Shown: positions 1 through 8,996, counted from the stretch's first letter. The stretch: 12,926 bases of DNA from an uncultured Pirellula sp. (GCA_903892365.1 CAITIF010000036.1:1-12926); one strand, 5' to 3'. The notes: generated by a model from the sequence alone, not told the origin. Made by a program: numbers and translations.

Positions 1-105
1 GAACCGCAGCTTCAGCCTGGGTCGATGATCGCGACCAGTTCGCAGCGTTTGCTATCTACTGGCGTTTCGGTGGTAGACCGCGATCTTCCGAAAGATGCAC
101 CATGA
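1..105 (+). CDS. Probable RND efflux adaptor (membrane fusion protein), C-terminal end only
   Basis: The window opens inside a reading frame (frame 1) that runs 34 codons to a TGA at 103-105. The visible residues include LQPGSMIATSSQRLLSTGV, which fits the closing beta-barrel/membrane-proximal pattern of HlyD/AcrA-type adaptors (L-x-PG...Q-x-L-x-x-G-x-x-V). The stop overlaps the start of the RND permease as ATGA (102-105), the usual adaptor-permease operon arrangement with translational coupling. Such adaptors sit in the periplasm and link the inner-membrane pump to an outer-membrane channel. The call rests on a short tail plus position, so another envelope protein is possible; the gene's start lies outside the window. 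Confidence 0.6.
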   Translation, partial: EPQLQPGSMIATSSQRLLSTGVSVVDRDLPKDAP

Positions 106-3100
106 GCATCTCCGATATCTGCATTCGAAGACCTGTTTTCACCTGGGTGTTGGTTGCAATCCCCGTAGTGCTGGGCCTCGTTTCGTACAATGAACTCGGG
201 GTCGACCTGTTTCCAAAAGTCGATTTCCCCGTGATCTCGATTTCTGCCGCTTTGCCCGGTGCTAGTGTCGAGGAGATGGAATCGACGGTGACCAAACCGA
301 TCGAGGAGGCCATCAACACCATTTCGGGAATCGACGAACTGAGATCGATTACCCGCGAAGGTTTGTCGACGGTTGTCGTTCGCTTCATCTTAGATAAGAA
401 CGGCGATGTTGGAGCTCAGGAGGCCCGAGACAAAATCTCTTCCATCATTCGAATGCTGCCTGACGGGATGGAAGTTCCGATTGTCAGCAAGTTCGACCTG
501 GACGCTTCCCCTATTATGACGATCGGTATCGCGGGGAATCGCGACATCCGTGAGGTCACTGAAATTGCGAAACGTCAGATCCAAGAACCACTGCAAACGG
601 TTGCGGGCATTGGCAACGTCTTTGTCTCGGGCGGTCGAAGCCGAGCCATCAACATTCGCGTGGACATTGATCGATTGCGAGCCCAAGGAGTTTCCATCGA
701 AGAAGTTCGGCTAGCACTAGCAAATCAGAATGTCGAAACCCCCGGAGGAATCGTAGACCAAGGGCAACGTGAATTGGTTCTAAGAACTCTTGGCCGAATC
801 GAAAAGCCCGAAGACTTCAACGAACTCATCGTCTCAAATCGCAATGGCTACTCGGTTCGCATCAAGGACATCGGCAATGCAGAGGATTCGTACGAGGAGC
901 CGCGTGGTCTTAGCCGACTCGATGGAAAGAACGCGGTTAGTTTGTTTGTGCAAAAGCAATCGGGAACCAACACCGTCGCGATATCGGACGCGGTTCATGA
1001 ACGCTTAGACCGATTCAAGAAATCGCTTCCGCCCGATATCCAAGTTGAAATCATCCAAGACCAGGCTCAGTTTATTCGCGCTTCCATGGATGAAGTGAAA
1101 TTCCATTTGCTTCTGGCTGCTGCCTTGGTGGGTGCAACGATTCTGTTGTTTATCCGCGATTGGCGAACTACCGTGATTGCTACTCTAGCGATCCCAACAT
1201 CGATTATCCCAACCTTTTTGTTCATGCAAATCATGGGATTCTCGCTCAACAACATTACCATGCTCGGTTTGATCTTGGCCATTGGTATTGTCATTGACGA
1301 TGCGGTTGTTGTTCACGAGAACATTTTCCGACACATGGAAGAAAATGGGCTTAGCGCATTCGAAGCATCGCAAGTTGGAACGCGCGAGATCGCTCTTGCC
1401 GTTCTCGCAACCAGTTTTTCGTTGGTTGTCATCTTTGTTCCCGTTGCGTTCATGGGAGGAATGGTAGGGCGATTCTTTAGCAGTTTCGGCCTGACCGTCG
1501 CATTCTCTATTCTGATGAGTCTCTTCGTTTCGTTCACCTTAACCCCCATGCTATGCTCCTCCTTCCTGAAGCTGGAGCCCGGGCACAAAAGTTCGTCGAA
1601 GTCGGGCTGGTTGTATCAGATAACCGAACGTCTTTACGCTCGTTGTTTGCGCTGGTCGTTACGACACCGATGGCTCACCATGCTAGCTTGTTTGCTAATC
1701 GTGGGCTCGACAGTACCGATCGCTATGAACGTCGGAGCGAATCTGGTGCCACGCGATGACCAAAGCGAATTTCAAGTTGGGTTCATTACTCCCGAGGGAT
1801 ATTCCCTGGAACGAACGAACCAAATTGTTACCGAATTGGAACAACGACTCGCTACGCTTCCTGGCATTGAACATCGATTTGTTTCTATCGGCGAAAACAA
1901 TGGTGTGAAAGGTCAGGGAGACGTCACACGAGGCTCCATCTACCTTCGAATTTGCGATCTGGAAAAACGAACCTTCAGTCAGTTTGATCTAATGCGAAAG
2001 GCTCGCGCTATCCTGCAAGATTTTCCCGAGCTGCGGTCCAGTGTTTCCGATGTCTCCGCGATCGGCGGTGGTGCCAATGGTGACAGTCGCATTTTCCAAA
2101 TCAGTCTTCAAGGTCCGGACATTGCGCAACTTGCCACGTATGCTGACACCTTAAAACAAAAGCTGCAAACCTTGAATGGACTGGTGGACGTTGATTCCAC
2201 CATGTCGATGCGAAAGCCAGAAATACAAGTGAGTATTGACCGGGACCGAGCTATGGATTTGCAAATTCCTGTGCAAACGGTTGCAAATACCCTTCGCGTG
2301 TTGGTGGGCGGCCAAGTCGTTTCGACCTATAAAGAAGGTTCTGAGCAATACGACGTTTGGTTACGTGCTGACAAATCATTCCGCGACAATCCAACAGAAC
2401 TGGCTTCTCTTTCAATACCATCCGGCAAAGCGGGACAAGTAGAACTTGGACGACTCGCGAAGCTCTCCGAGCAACAAGGACCAACGCAAATCGATCGTTT
2501 GAATCGGCAACGAACTGTGACTTTGATGGCCCACCCAGACCAAGTTTCACTCAACGACGCGGTCAACTTTGCGAACGCAACCATTGATTCCATGAACATG
2601 TCCCCGGAGTACCAACGGGTGTTCGGCGGGCAAGCCGATTTGCTCGCGGAGACAGCCTATTACTTTGTCGTTGCCCTAATGCTGAGCACAACCTTTATGT
2701 ATCTCATCTTGGCGGCTCAATTCGAAAGCTGGATTCATCCAATCAGCATTCTGGTTGCATTGCCAATCACGTTCCCATTCGGTCTTTTGTCGTTGCTGAT
2801 TTTTCAGACGCCTCTCGATCTGTATGCCATGTTCGGGCTATTCATGCTGATTGGAATTGTCAAAAAGAATGGAATCCTTCAGGTCGACAAGACCAACGAG
2901 TTGATCGCGGCCGGTGAAACCAACCCAACCAAGGCGATCCTTGAAGCCAACCATACCCGTCTTCGACCGATTCTCATGACGACGGTGATGCTGATCGCAG
3001 CCATGGTTCCCATCGCGCTGGGGAATGGACCTGGAGCCAGCGCTCGAGCAAGCATGGCAAAAGTGATTATCGGCGGACAAGCACTTTCGTTGCTTCTATC

Positions 3101-3179
3101 GTTGATCGCAACGCCGGTCTCGTATTCCCTTTTCTATGATCTGAATCGCTGGCTCCGTCGAAAGCGAACTCAAACGTAA
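102..3179 (+). CDS. RND-family multidrug efflux permease (AcrB/MdtB-like)
   Basis: Inner-membrane proton-driven pump that exports hydrophobic compounds through an adaptor and an outer-membrane channel. At 1025 residues it has normal AcrB-family length and the family's twofold layout: a membrane helix near 12-30, a periplasmic porter domain, a helix bundle at about 333-490, another helix near 521-545, a second periplasmic domain, and a C-terminal bundle at about 852-1017. The proton-relay residues are present: the Asp pair D399-D400 in GIVIDDAVVV (AcrB D407/D408) and K922 in GIVKKNG (AcrB K940). The paired acids and missing metal-pump signatures favour the drug (HAE1-like) branch over the CzcA heavy-metal branch. 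The start is set by the ATGA overlap with the adaptor. It ends 38 bases from the convergent haem-protein gene. The substrate cannot be predicted. Confidence 0.95.
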   Translation: MSISDICIRRPVFTWVLVAIPVVLGLVSYNELGVDLFPKVDFPVISISAALPGASVEEMESTVTKPIEEAINTISGIDELRSITREGLSTVVVRFILDKNGDVGAQEARDKISSIIRMLPDGMEVPIVSKFDLDASPIMTIGIAGNRDIREVTEIAKRQIQEPLQTVAGIGNVFVSGGRSRAINIRVDIDRLRAQGVSIEEVRLALANQNVETPGGIVDQGQRELVLRTLGRIEKPEDFNELIVSNRNGYSVRIKDIGNAEDSYEEPRGLSRLDGKNAVSLFVQKQSGTNTVAISDAVHERLDRFKKSLPPDIQVEIIQDQAQFIRASMDEVKFHLLLAAALVGATILLFIRDWRTTVIATLAIPTSIIPTFLFMQIMGFSLNNITMLGLILAIGIVIDDAVVVHENIFRHMEENGLSAFEASQVGTREIALAVLATSFSLVVIFVPVAFMGGMVGRFFSSFGLTVAFSILMSLFVSFTLTPMLCSSFLKLEPGHKSSSKSGWLYQITERLYARCLRWSLRHRWLTMLACLLIVGSTVPIAMNVGANLVPRDDQSEFQVGFITPEGYSLERTNQIVTELEQRLATLPGIEHRFVSIGENNGVKGQGDVTRGSIYLRICDLEKRTFSQFDLMRKARAILQDFPELRSSVSDVSAIGGGANGDSRIFQISLQGPDIAQLATYADTLKQKLQTLNGLVDVDSTMSMRKPEIQVSIDRDRAMDLQIPVQTVANTLRVLVGGQVVSTYKEGSEQYDVWLRADKSFRDNPTELASLSIPSGKAGQVELGRLAKLSEQQGPTQIDRLNRQRTVTLMAHPDQVSLNDAVNFANATIDSMNMSPEYQRVFGGQADLLAETAYYFVVALMLSTTFMYLILAAQFESWIHPISILVALPITFPFGLLSLLIFQTPLDLYAMFGLFMLIGIVKKNGILQVDKTNELIAAGETNPTKAILEANHTRLRPILMTTVMLIAAMVPIALGNGPGASARASMAKVIIGGQALSLLLSLIATPVSYSLFYDLNRWLRRKRTQT

Positions 3180-3214
3180 GCTTAAGCTATATTCCAGCTC
3201 CACAGCCTTAAGCT
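3179..3214. repeat. Inverted repeat between convergent genes, possible weak terminator
   Basis: AGCTTAAG at 3179-3186 pairs perfectly with CTTAAGCT at 3207-3214 (8-bp stem, 20-base loop). It lies in the 38-base gap between the efflux permease stop and the stop of the convergent haem-protein gene. The stem is A+T-rich, the loop is long and there is no T tract on either strand, so as a terminator it would be weak. CTTAAG also occurs as a self-complementary hexamer in both arms. Confidence 0.25.
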
Positions 3215-3217
3215 GAC

Positions 3218-6200
3218 TTATCGACGCAATGTAGCTGGCTTTTCTTCGGCAACTTGTTCTGCGGGCAAATACCCAATGAAACAAAGAAGGTCCCGGATCT
3301 CCGAGGGTGTTAGCGAATCTAACAAACCTGATGGCATCGCCGAAACTTTGCTCGGAAGAATCTCTTCAATCTCTTCTTCGGCGATTTTCACTTCCTGGTT
3401 CTCTTTGGTCCTAATAGAAATCCCATCCGGATTACGCACCAAGATACCCGTATGAACCTTGCCGGTAAGGGTTAGGACTTTCTTGGAGGCATACTGATCG
3501 CTGATCACGTGGGATGGGAACAGAGTGGACTCTAAAAATTCTGAACGAGTGAATCGTCGAGTGACGCTGCTGAGGTCTGGCCCAAATCCGTTGCCAACCG
3601 TATTCATTTTGTGGCATGAAGAGCATTGAGCCTTTGCGAAGACTCTGGCACCTTCTTCTCGGATTCCATATCGCCCTTGTTCTCCAGCAAGGAATTGCTC
3701 CAAGAAGCCAAGCGACCATCGCGGTTGCTCTGTTTCCGTTGGTGGAACGGCGGCAGGAAGATCAGGAAAGCGCTTCTCGTACCATTTCTGCCAAGCCACC
3801 ATCGGAGATTGTTTGCTGTCTCCGTCCGCCGAAAACTTCTCGCCCGTCCAATATTCGAGCAATCGAACGGTAGGTGTGGGATCGTTGCCTGCTTCAAAAA
3901 GTTTGCAACCTTGCAGAATGGTTTGGCGAAGCGCTTCGGGGTCTTCTGTCGCGACTTCCATTTTGCGAAGAGCATCGCAAACATCCGCCACGCCGAACGA
4001 GTCCAACAAACCAATCGATCGAACGAGATAGTCCCAGTTTTTCTCGTCAGGCTTTTGAGCCAATGCCAACGCGATAGTGGCACGTCGGTCTGGGCTCTTG
4101 CGCCATCGCTGCCGCAGGTGCTCCGCAGCAGAATCGTCCGCTTGCGCCGAAAGGATCGCAGTAATGCCCGTCTTCAAACGCTTGAAAACGTCTTCTTCCA
4201 AACCACTTTTATCAATCGAAGTATCCAAACGGATTAGTGTTTCAATTTGTTCTGGCGTCAATTGCGAAGGAACTTTGAACAACGCCGTCAACGCCGCATT
4301 CGGGTACTGTTCCCCAAGTTCTAAAATGCGGATCGCTTCCGATTCGGTCAGATGCTCGGCCATTTGTTGCGAAGTCTTCATCACATAAAGCTGGTAGGAA
4401 CTTCCCCCTTTAGCTTGCTGAGCCGTTTCCAAAAATTGTAGAACTGCCATTCGTTCCGTTGAGGTCCAGGAGTGCTGGATCATGGGCAAGTGCATCGATA
4501 TCAACATTCGCTCTGGCATCGGTGCATCCGATTGCAAATATTGGATAGCGGATGGAACCACGTCGCTCTGAAGATAGGTAGCCAATCGAATCAATTCGCA
4601 ATTGATCGCAGCGTTACCTGCCGGGAACTCTTTCTCGACAAGAGCCTTCAGATCTGAAAGCCCGCCTCGATCGATGGCGTTCAAATGCAAGGTCACTTGT
4701 AGAACACGCAACAAATCTACAAAATCAGCGTCACTGACGAACCCTTGCGTTTGTCGCATCATGGCGTCGACAACAAGATTGGCATTTTGTTGGGTCGGTT
4801 CGTTGGCGATCAGAACCAAGCCTGCTTGAATTGCCAGACGGCTCGACTTGCCATCGACAAATTCATCCATCCACTCCGCCGATGGAACCAGCGACAATGC
4901 ACGACGGGCCGCAAAGCGTTCCTCGCGAGTATTGCTGGTTAACATGCTCTTCAGTTCCGAAGGCGTGCATACTATACCCTGCCGAAGAATAGACTCGCAC
5001 GCTGCGATGCGAACATTGGGGCTATTGTCACGAAGTAACTTCCGCAGTTGAATCTCTGCTTCCTCATCATCGGTATGGAGCGCTAGCAGACGAGCGCATT
5101 TGACTTGCACTTGTTCGCTGGTGCTATTACTTAGCTCCACCAACATTTCCGTCGTTGGAATGGGCCCTAGCAACTGCATGAGATCCAAGGCTTGCATGCG
5201 ATAACGAGCTGGGTTTTCATTGCTGTATGCAACACCAGCCACTTGTTCGGCCCATTCGCTGCCGAGTTCCTTTTTCAGAACAGCTGCAGCTTGTCTTCCA
5301 AAAGCCGAGAACAGTTGTGGAAGTCGAATGGCCTTCGTAACCCCTTCCCCTAAATCTAAAACCTGAGGTGGGATATCACCCACCCAACGAACTCGGTAAA
5401 TTCCACCGTCCGTACCACGACCACCTGTGCAGAAATACAACCATCCATCAGGCCCTACTTCCAGGTCGGTCACATTCATGGGTGTCCCACTGACGAATTC
5501 CTCGACCTTTGGCTTCGATTTATCTGTGGATTCTACGTTCATGCAAAGAATTCTTCCTTCCGACCAGTCAGCCGAAAAGAGAGTTCGATGGTACTTTGCA
5601 GGAAACTTGATGTGCGAGTAGGTCGTTATTCCAGTTGGGGATCCGCGGCCTGAACTTACGATAGCAGGCTGACGATCCATATAGTACTCTGGCCAATTGG
5701 CCCAACCGCTGCGCCAACCGAATTCGGAACCTTCACCAATTCGGAAGACACTGGTTGCCCGATGCCACACCGCACCGATATCCGCTTCCATATCACTGTC
5801 ATGAAGATAGAGACTTCCTGAAGGATGGAACGTCAAATCGTATGCATTACGTAAACCACCTGCCACGGTTTGTACCCGTTTGGTCGTTAGCTCATAACGA
5901 ATCACAGTTCCGCCAGGTGCCTTGATACCATCTGCGTGTCCACCTGGATCCTGAAACCTGGGTTGAACAAGATCGCCCTCGTAGGGATCTCGAAAAGTGC
6001 TGCTTACGTCTTGAGCTGCAGCGAGTTGGGTGTGATTTCCGATCACGGCATAAATGCATCCGTCGGGCCCAAACGTGATTTGATGTGCACCATGCTCGCC
6101 CGCGCTGCCAGAGAACTGAACCAAGATTTCAGCCTTCTCCAGTTCACCGTTACGATCTTCGTCAATCAGCCGATAGAGCCCAGCACCCTCCGGACCATCC

Positions 6201-7195
6201 CCCGTCACGTAGACGTCTCCATTGAGCGGCAATATGCCTTGAACGTTTTGAACTAGAGTGCAGTACTCGCGCGTCTTCTCGGGCGTTCCGTCCTTGTCTG
6301 CATCATAAATCAGCACAAGAGGCCCACCTTCCTGCGAGGCCACAATATGCCCGAATTCATTGAACGCCATTGCAATCACCGATCCAACGGAACTGTGATC
6401 TAATACCTCATCGACGATAAAGCCTGGCTTCGTTTTGAATCGGTCTGATGGTGGTGCCGATTTCTTGGAATCAAAGTCCTTCAGAGAAACAACAACGGCA
6501 GACTTGCCAGCTGCGGATTCCGAAACAACACCAGGGCCAATCGGCGTCTCCGCTGTCTCGGAAGCATTCTTCTGAGAATTTGCTATTGCTGCATCCAAGG
6601 ACAAAGCATTGGACCATTGACTATCATCGAATCGCAAGAGTTGCCAATTCTGAGAGGATAATTTACTTGCTTTCCACTCATCATCGCTGACGACAATTCG
6701 CCATTTGGCGTTCTTGGGCTTGAACATGAATCCGACCTTCAAACCGTATTCTTTGCCACTTCGATTGGTAACTCGAATCGCAACAATGTTTTTACCGGGC
6801 CTGATCGCTGAAGATACATCCACACGTTCCATGGTCCGACTTGCTTTCGTCGCACCAACCCGACGACCGTTCACAAACACTTCGCACTGGTCATCCGCTT
6901 CAAATTCGATCACCCCTTGTTCCGTTTCGGGCAAATCCATCACGCGTCGGAAGTACGCATCGCCCTGCTTTACCTCTTCCATGGATTCAGAGTGCCATAT
7001 CCACTCGCGCTCCGTCTTCGCCGTTGGCGAGGGAGGAACCGAAACCTTTGAATTTCGACTGGAAGAAGACCTCTCTTGCGCATGGGATTCGCCATGTTTG
7101 ACAAGAGAGAATGCTATCATTGCGAACAAAAAGGCGCAATGAAATGCAGAGCTGCTTCGATGCCTTACTATTTGTTGACTTTGGACTGAACACAT
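3218..7195 (-). CDS. Secreted modular haem-binding protein: sugar-binding-like, propeller 'dehydrogenase', HEAT-like and cytochrome c domains
   Basis: A 1325-residue exported protein. Residues 1-39 form a signal peptide (R11/R13, hydrophobic 17-32, likely cleavage after SHA at 39). About 46-195 looks like a galactose-binding-type jelly roll (FVNGRRVG, DDSQWS). About 259-605 resembles the beta-propeller of the planctomycete/verrucomicrobial 'putative membrane-bound dehydrogenase' family (TIGR02604-like; GEHGAHQITFGPDGCIYAV). About 690-1000 is helical with HEAT-like repeats (LLRDNSPNVRIAACESIL). The C-terminal 150 residues match the Pirellula/Verrucomicrobium CxxCH domain (TIGR02603-like): CSSCH at 1191-1195 binds haem covalently, and M1287 is a possible axial ligand. 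The expected role is periplasmic redox chemistry, perhaps on a carbohydrate or alcohol, but the substrate is unknown and 'dehydrogenase' is a family label. No clear Shine-Dalgarno precedes the ATG; M26 is an alternative start that would leave only a short signal peptide. It follows the lipoprotein gene by 155 bases on the same strand. Confidence 0.9.
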   Translation of the reverse strand: MCSVQSQQIVRHRSSSAFHCAFLFAMIAFSLVKHGESHAQERSSSSRNSKVSVPPSPTAKTEREWIWHSESMEEVKQGDAYFRRVMDLPETEQGVIEFEADDQCEVFVNGRRVGATKASRTMERVDVSSAIRPGKNIVAIRVTNRSGKEYGLKVGFMFKPKNAKWRIVVSDDEWKASKLSSQNWQLLRFDDSQWSNALSLDAAIANSQKNASETAETPIGPGVVSESAAGKSAVVVSLKDFDSKKSAPPSDRFKTKPGFIVDEVLDHSSVGSVIAMAFNEFGHIVASQEGGPLVLIYDADKDGTPEKTREYCTLVQNVQGILPLNGDVYVTGDGPEGAGLYRLIDEDRNGELEKAEILVQFSGSAGEHGAHQITFGPDGCIYAVIGNHTQLAAAQDVSSTFRDPYEGDLVQPRFQDPGGHADGIKAPGGTVIRYELTTKRVQTVAGGLRNAYDLTFHPSGSLYLHDSDMEADIGAVWHRATSVFRIGEGSEFGWRSGWANWPEYYMDRQPAIVSSGRGSPTGITTYSHIKFPAKYHRTLFSADWSEGRILCMNVESTDKSKPKVEEFVSGTPMNVTDLEVGPDGWLYFCTGGRGTDGGIYRVRWVGDIPPQVLDLGEGVTKAIRLPQLFSAFGRQAAAVLKKELGSEWAEQVAGVAYSNENPARYRMQALDLMQLLGPIPTTEMLVELSNSTSEQVQVKCARLLALHTDDEEAEIQLRKLLRDNSPNVRIAACESILRQGIVCTPSELKSMLTSNTREERFAARRALSLVPSAEWMDEFVDGKSSRLAIQAGLVLIANEPTQQNANLVVDAMMRQTQGFVSDADFVDLLRVLQVTLHLNAIDRGGLSDLKALVEKEFPAGNAAINCELIRLATYLQSDVVPSAIQYLQSDAPMPERMLISMHLPMIQHSWTSTERMAVLQFLETAQQAKGGSSYQLYVMKTSQQMAEHLTESEAIRILELGEQYPNAALTALFKVPSQLTPEQIETLIRLDTSIDKSGLEEDVFKRLKTGITAILSAQADDSAAEHLRQRWRKSPDRRATIALALAQKPDEKNWDYLVRSIGLLDSFGVADVCDALRKMEVATEDPEALRQTILQGCKLFEAGNDPTPTVRLLEYWTGEKFSADGDSKQSPMVAWQKWYEKRFPDLPAAVPPTETEQPRWSLGFLEQFLAGEQGRYGIREEGARVFAKAQCSSCHKMNTVGNGFGPDLSSVTRRFTRSEFLESTLFPSHVISDQYASKKVLTLTGKVHTGILVRNPDGISIRTKENQEVKIAEEEIEEILPSKVSAMPSGLLDSLTPSEIRDLLCFIGYLPAEQVAEEKPATLRR

Positions 7196-7350
7196 AGCCA
7201 GCTACCATCCTTCGAATTTGCAAGATCCCGGTACAACTGGAGTACTTACGGGAAAAGATGCAAACGAGGCAAGAGCAAAGACGCGTTATCGCATGCAACA
7301 AGGCTCTTGGAGAGGTAGAACATTCAGAAGAGTTTGCTATTTAGGATTTT

Positions 7351-7929
7351 TCAGGATCCGCTAAGCTGGCCAGGTTCTGACTTGTGGCTTTCTTCGTCTT
7401 CGCTTTCTTTTTTGTGCTCGAAGCGATGCTCGTCTTTTTTGCCGTGATTGCTAGACCCAGCTCGTCCATCGACGCCTTCCACTTGAAGAACGATGTCTTG
7501 ATTCTTCGACTTGTCTGGTTCAACGCGGATGGACAAGCCAGAGGTTGCGTAAGACGCGTGCCGTTTATTGATAACACCCAAGGTCGAAGGCTTGTAGTTT
7601 GGAACGCCATCGGATTGAATAAACTGAACGATTACACACTTGTGCAGACCCTCCACCGCGCCGTCGTCGTCGCGGTATGTCCTGAGCCGAAAGGTTCCAT
7701 CGCGATTGATAGTACCGGTTGCTTGAATGCCATGCGTTTCGGACAGGCATTCAATCGTACCGAGCTTCACAGGGGAGCCATCGGCAAAGAGAACCTTACC
7801 TTGAACTGGATAGGTCTTGAGTTGACCTTCCCCGCAACCTGAGACAAAGGCCATCCCAAAAAACAAAACAATGGACTTGAGTGCTGCCGACCGCGTTGTA
7901 GACCTCGATATCGCTTCGGGATTGGTCAT
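7351..7929 (-). CDS. Small envelope lipoprotein with transthyretin/carboxypeptidase-regulatory-like domain
   Basis: A 192-residue predicted lipoprotein. The N-terminus has basic residues (R9, R13, K18), a hydrophobic stretch at 20-30 and a lipobox VSGC at 29-32, so C32 should be lipidated and the protein anchored in the envelope. Residues from about 40 (YPVQGKVLFADGSPV, then INRDGTFRLRTY) match the small beta-sandwich common in planctomycete lipoproteins beside DUF1559 genes. The last 35 residues are an unusual tail rich in Lys, Glu, Asp, His and Ser. The gene starts 4 bases after the DUF1559 stop, with a Shine-Dalgarno inside the upstream gene, so the two are very probably coupled. Its partner and function are unknown. 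A long open frame on the opposite strand is its shadow. Confidence 0.87.
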   Translation of the reverse strand: MTNPEAISRSTTRSAALKSIVLFFGMAFVSGCGEGQLKTYPVQGKVLFADGSPVKLGTIECLSETHGIQATGTINRDGTFRLRTYRDDDGAVEGLHKCVIVQFIQSDGVPNYKPSTLGVINKRHASYATSGLSIRVEPDKSKNQDIVLQVEGVDGRAGSSNHGKKDEHRFEHKKESEDEESHKSEPGQLSGS

Positions 7930-7933
7930 CGCA

Positions 7934-8950
7934 CTAATCCTCCAGATTCACAGGCTGCGAATCCGCCCGGTTGCATAAACGGCCGAGGGTATCTGTGTCG
8001 ATCCTATTGCTGATGGCACGAACGCTTCCATCAGCCAAAGCGAATTGACAAATTCCCGAGTGCCAACTTCCCCATCGAACCAAGTCACTACCCTCGCCGC
8101 GCATGTCCGTCGCAATCGGAGTCGTTGGACCACCGAGGCGAGCAAAGTTGTACACGTTGTCTCCATTGAAGATAAAGGCATCTTGAGGCGATTGACCCAG
8201 CTTCCCCATCGGAACATGCATTTCCCCTGTTAGGATGGTGTTACTGAGCCCATCCAATGCACTGCGATGCGAGATCCTGTCGAGCCAATCCACCGGAGTG
8301 CTGGAATCGCATTTCGCCCGACTAGATATCAGTAGTCCTGTACCATTACCACCGTAGTTGAAGTCCGTTGGAAGTCCGACCGAGCCCGGTGAAAGGTCGC
8401 CATGGTTCCCGCCATAATCGCCAACAGCCCCGGATACTTCGGCGCTTCCTGCCACTGGAATTCGGCAACCGCAAGGAAGTGTTATCCAACGCGTTCCCGC
8501 GCCAACCACTTGGCCGATGCCTACGGAGGTGCTCATCGACCGCCGAGTTGGACAACAGTACACCGGCAATGACTTGGTTCGCACTGGCTCTGGATGTCCG
8601 ACATAGGCAGCCTTGTAGTCCCACTGCTGTTCCATGGCGGAAGCTTCTAAGTAGGGCATAATCCGAACGAGCCATGTCGTTTCTTTTCCGCCGCAGGATC
8701 GCTCCGGAGCGTCGCCAGGCCGGGGTTCGTAACGCGCTGGTGGGTAGGCTCGATTGGCAGAATGAAACAGCTCAAGAGCCAAGCTGATTTGATGCAGGTT
8801 GTTCTTGCACTGCATCGTTCGGGCGGCTTCACGCGCAGCCTGGACCGCTGGAAGCAACAGCCCAACCAGAATCCCGATGATCGCAATAACGACCAAAAGC
8901 TCCACCAAAGTGAATGCCGGTCGGGCCAACGGATTTCGAATTTGCAACAT
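7934..8950 (-). CDS. DUF1559 protein with prepilin-type N-terminus and H-X9-DG motif
   Basis: A 338-residue member of the DUF1559 family, much expanded in planctomycetes. The N-terminus is a type II/IV pseudopilin signal: a short basic leader, A12|FTLVE with E17 at mature +5, and a helix of about 20 hydrophobic residues running into LLPAVQAAREAAR. A prepilin peptidase should cut before F13 and methylate it; alanine replaces the commoner glycine at -1. The C-terminus has the 'prepilin processing-associated' H-X9-DG motif, H297 through D307-G308 (WHSGICQFALADGSV). The family is thought to lie in the envelope, probably periplasm-facing, but its biochemical role is not established. It heads a likely minus-strand operon with the lipoprotein and perhaps the haem protein. 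No Shine-Dalgarno is seen before the ATG; a candidate promoter lies about 45 bases upstream. Confidence 0.95.
   Translation of the reverse strand: MLQIRNPLARPAFTLVELLVVIAIIGILVGLLLPAVQAAREAARTMQCKNNLHQISLALELFHSANRAYPPARYEPRPGDAPERSCGGKETTWLVRIMPYLEASAMEQQWDYKAAYVGHPEPVRTKSLPVYCCPTRRSMSTSVGIGQVVGAGTRWITLPCGCRIPVAGSAEVSGAVGDYGGNHGDLSPGSVGLPTDFNYGGNGTGLLISSRAKCDSSTPVDWLDRISHRSALDGLSNTILTGEMHVPMGKLGQSPQDAFIFNGDNVYNFARLGGPTTPIATDMRGEGSDLVRWGSWHSGICQFALADGSVRAISNRIDTDTLGRLCNRADSQPVNLED
7939..7943 (-). promoter_or_regulatory. Shine-Dalgarno GGAGG of the lipoprotein gene, inside the DUF1559 gene
   Basis: Read on the minus strand, GGAGG lies 9 bases before the lipoprotein ATG and within the last sense codons of the DUF1559 gene, whose TAG (7934-7936) falls between the site and the start. 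This placement supports translational coupling and fixes the lipoprotein start at 7929. Confidence 0.75.
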
Positions 8951-8996
8951 GAGAGATCGGTTTTTAATAATTAGCCTTACAAACGGATTCCTCTCG

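Noticed and set aside
3626..4237. Plus-strand open frame of 203 codons inside the haem-protein gene
   Set aside because: It lies wholly antisense to the HEAT-like region of a well-supported gene and has no recognisable content.
6705..7142. Plus-strand open frame of 145 codons near the start of the haem-protein gene
   Set aside because: Antisense shadow; the minus strand there encodes the signal peptide and the sugar-binding-like domain.
7270..7309. CAAGAGC/GCTCTTG inverted repeat upstream of the haem-protein gene
   Set aside because: Only 7 bp with a 26-base loop and no T tract; expected by chance at this length.
7384..7842. Plus-strand open frame of 152 codons with a hydrophobic Phe-rich start
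   Set aside because: It is antisense to the lipoprotein gene. The Phe run is the complement of the Lys/Glu-rich tail, not a real membrane segment.
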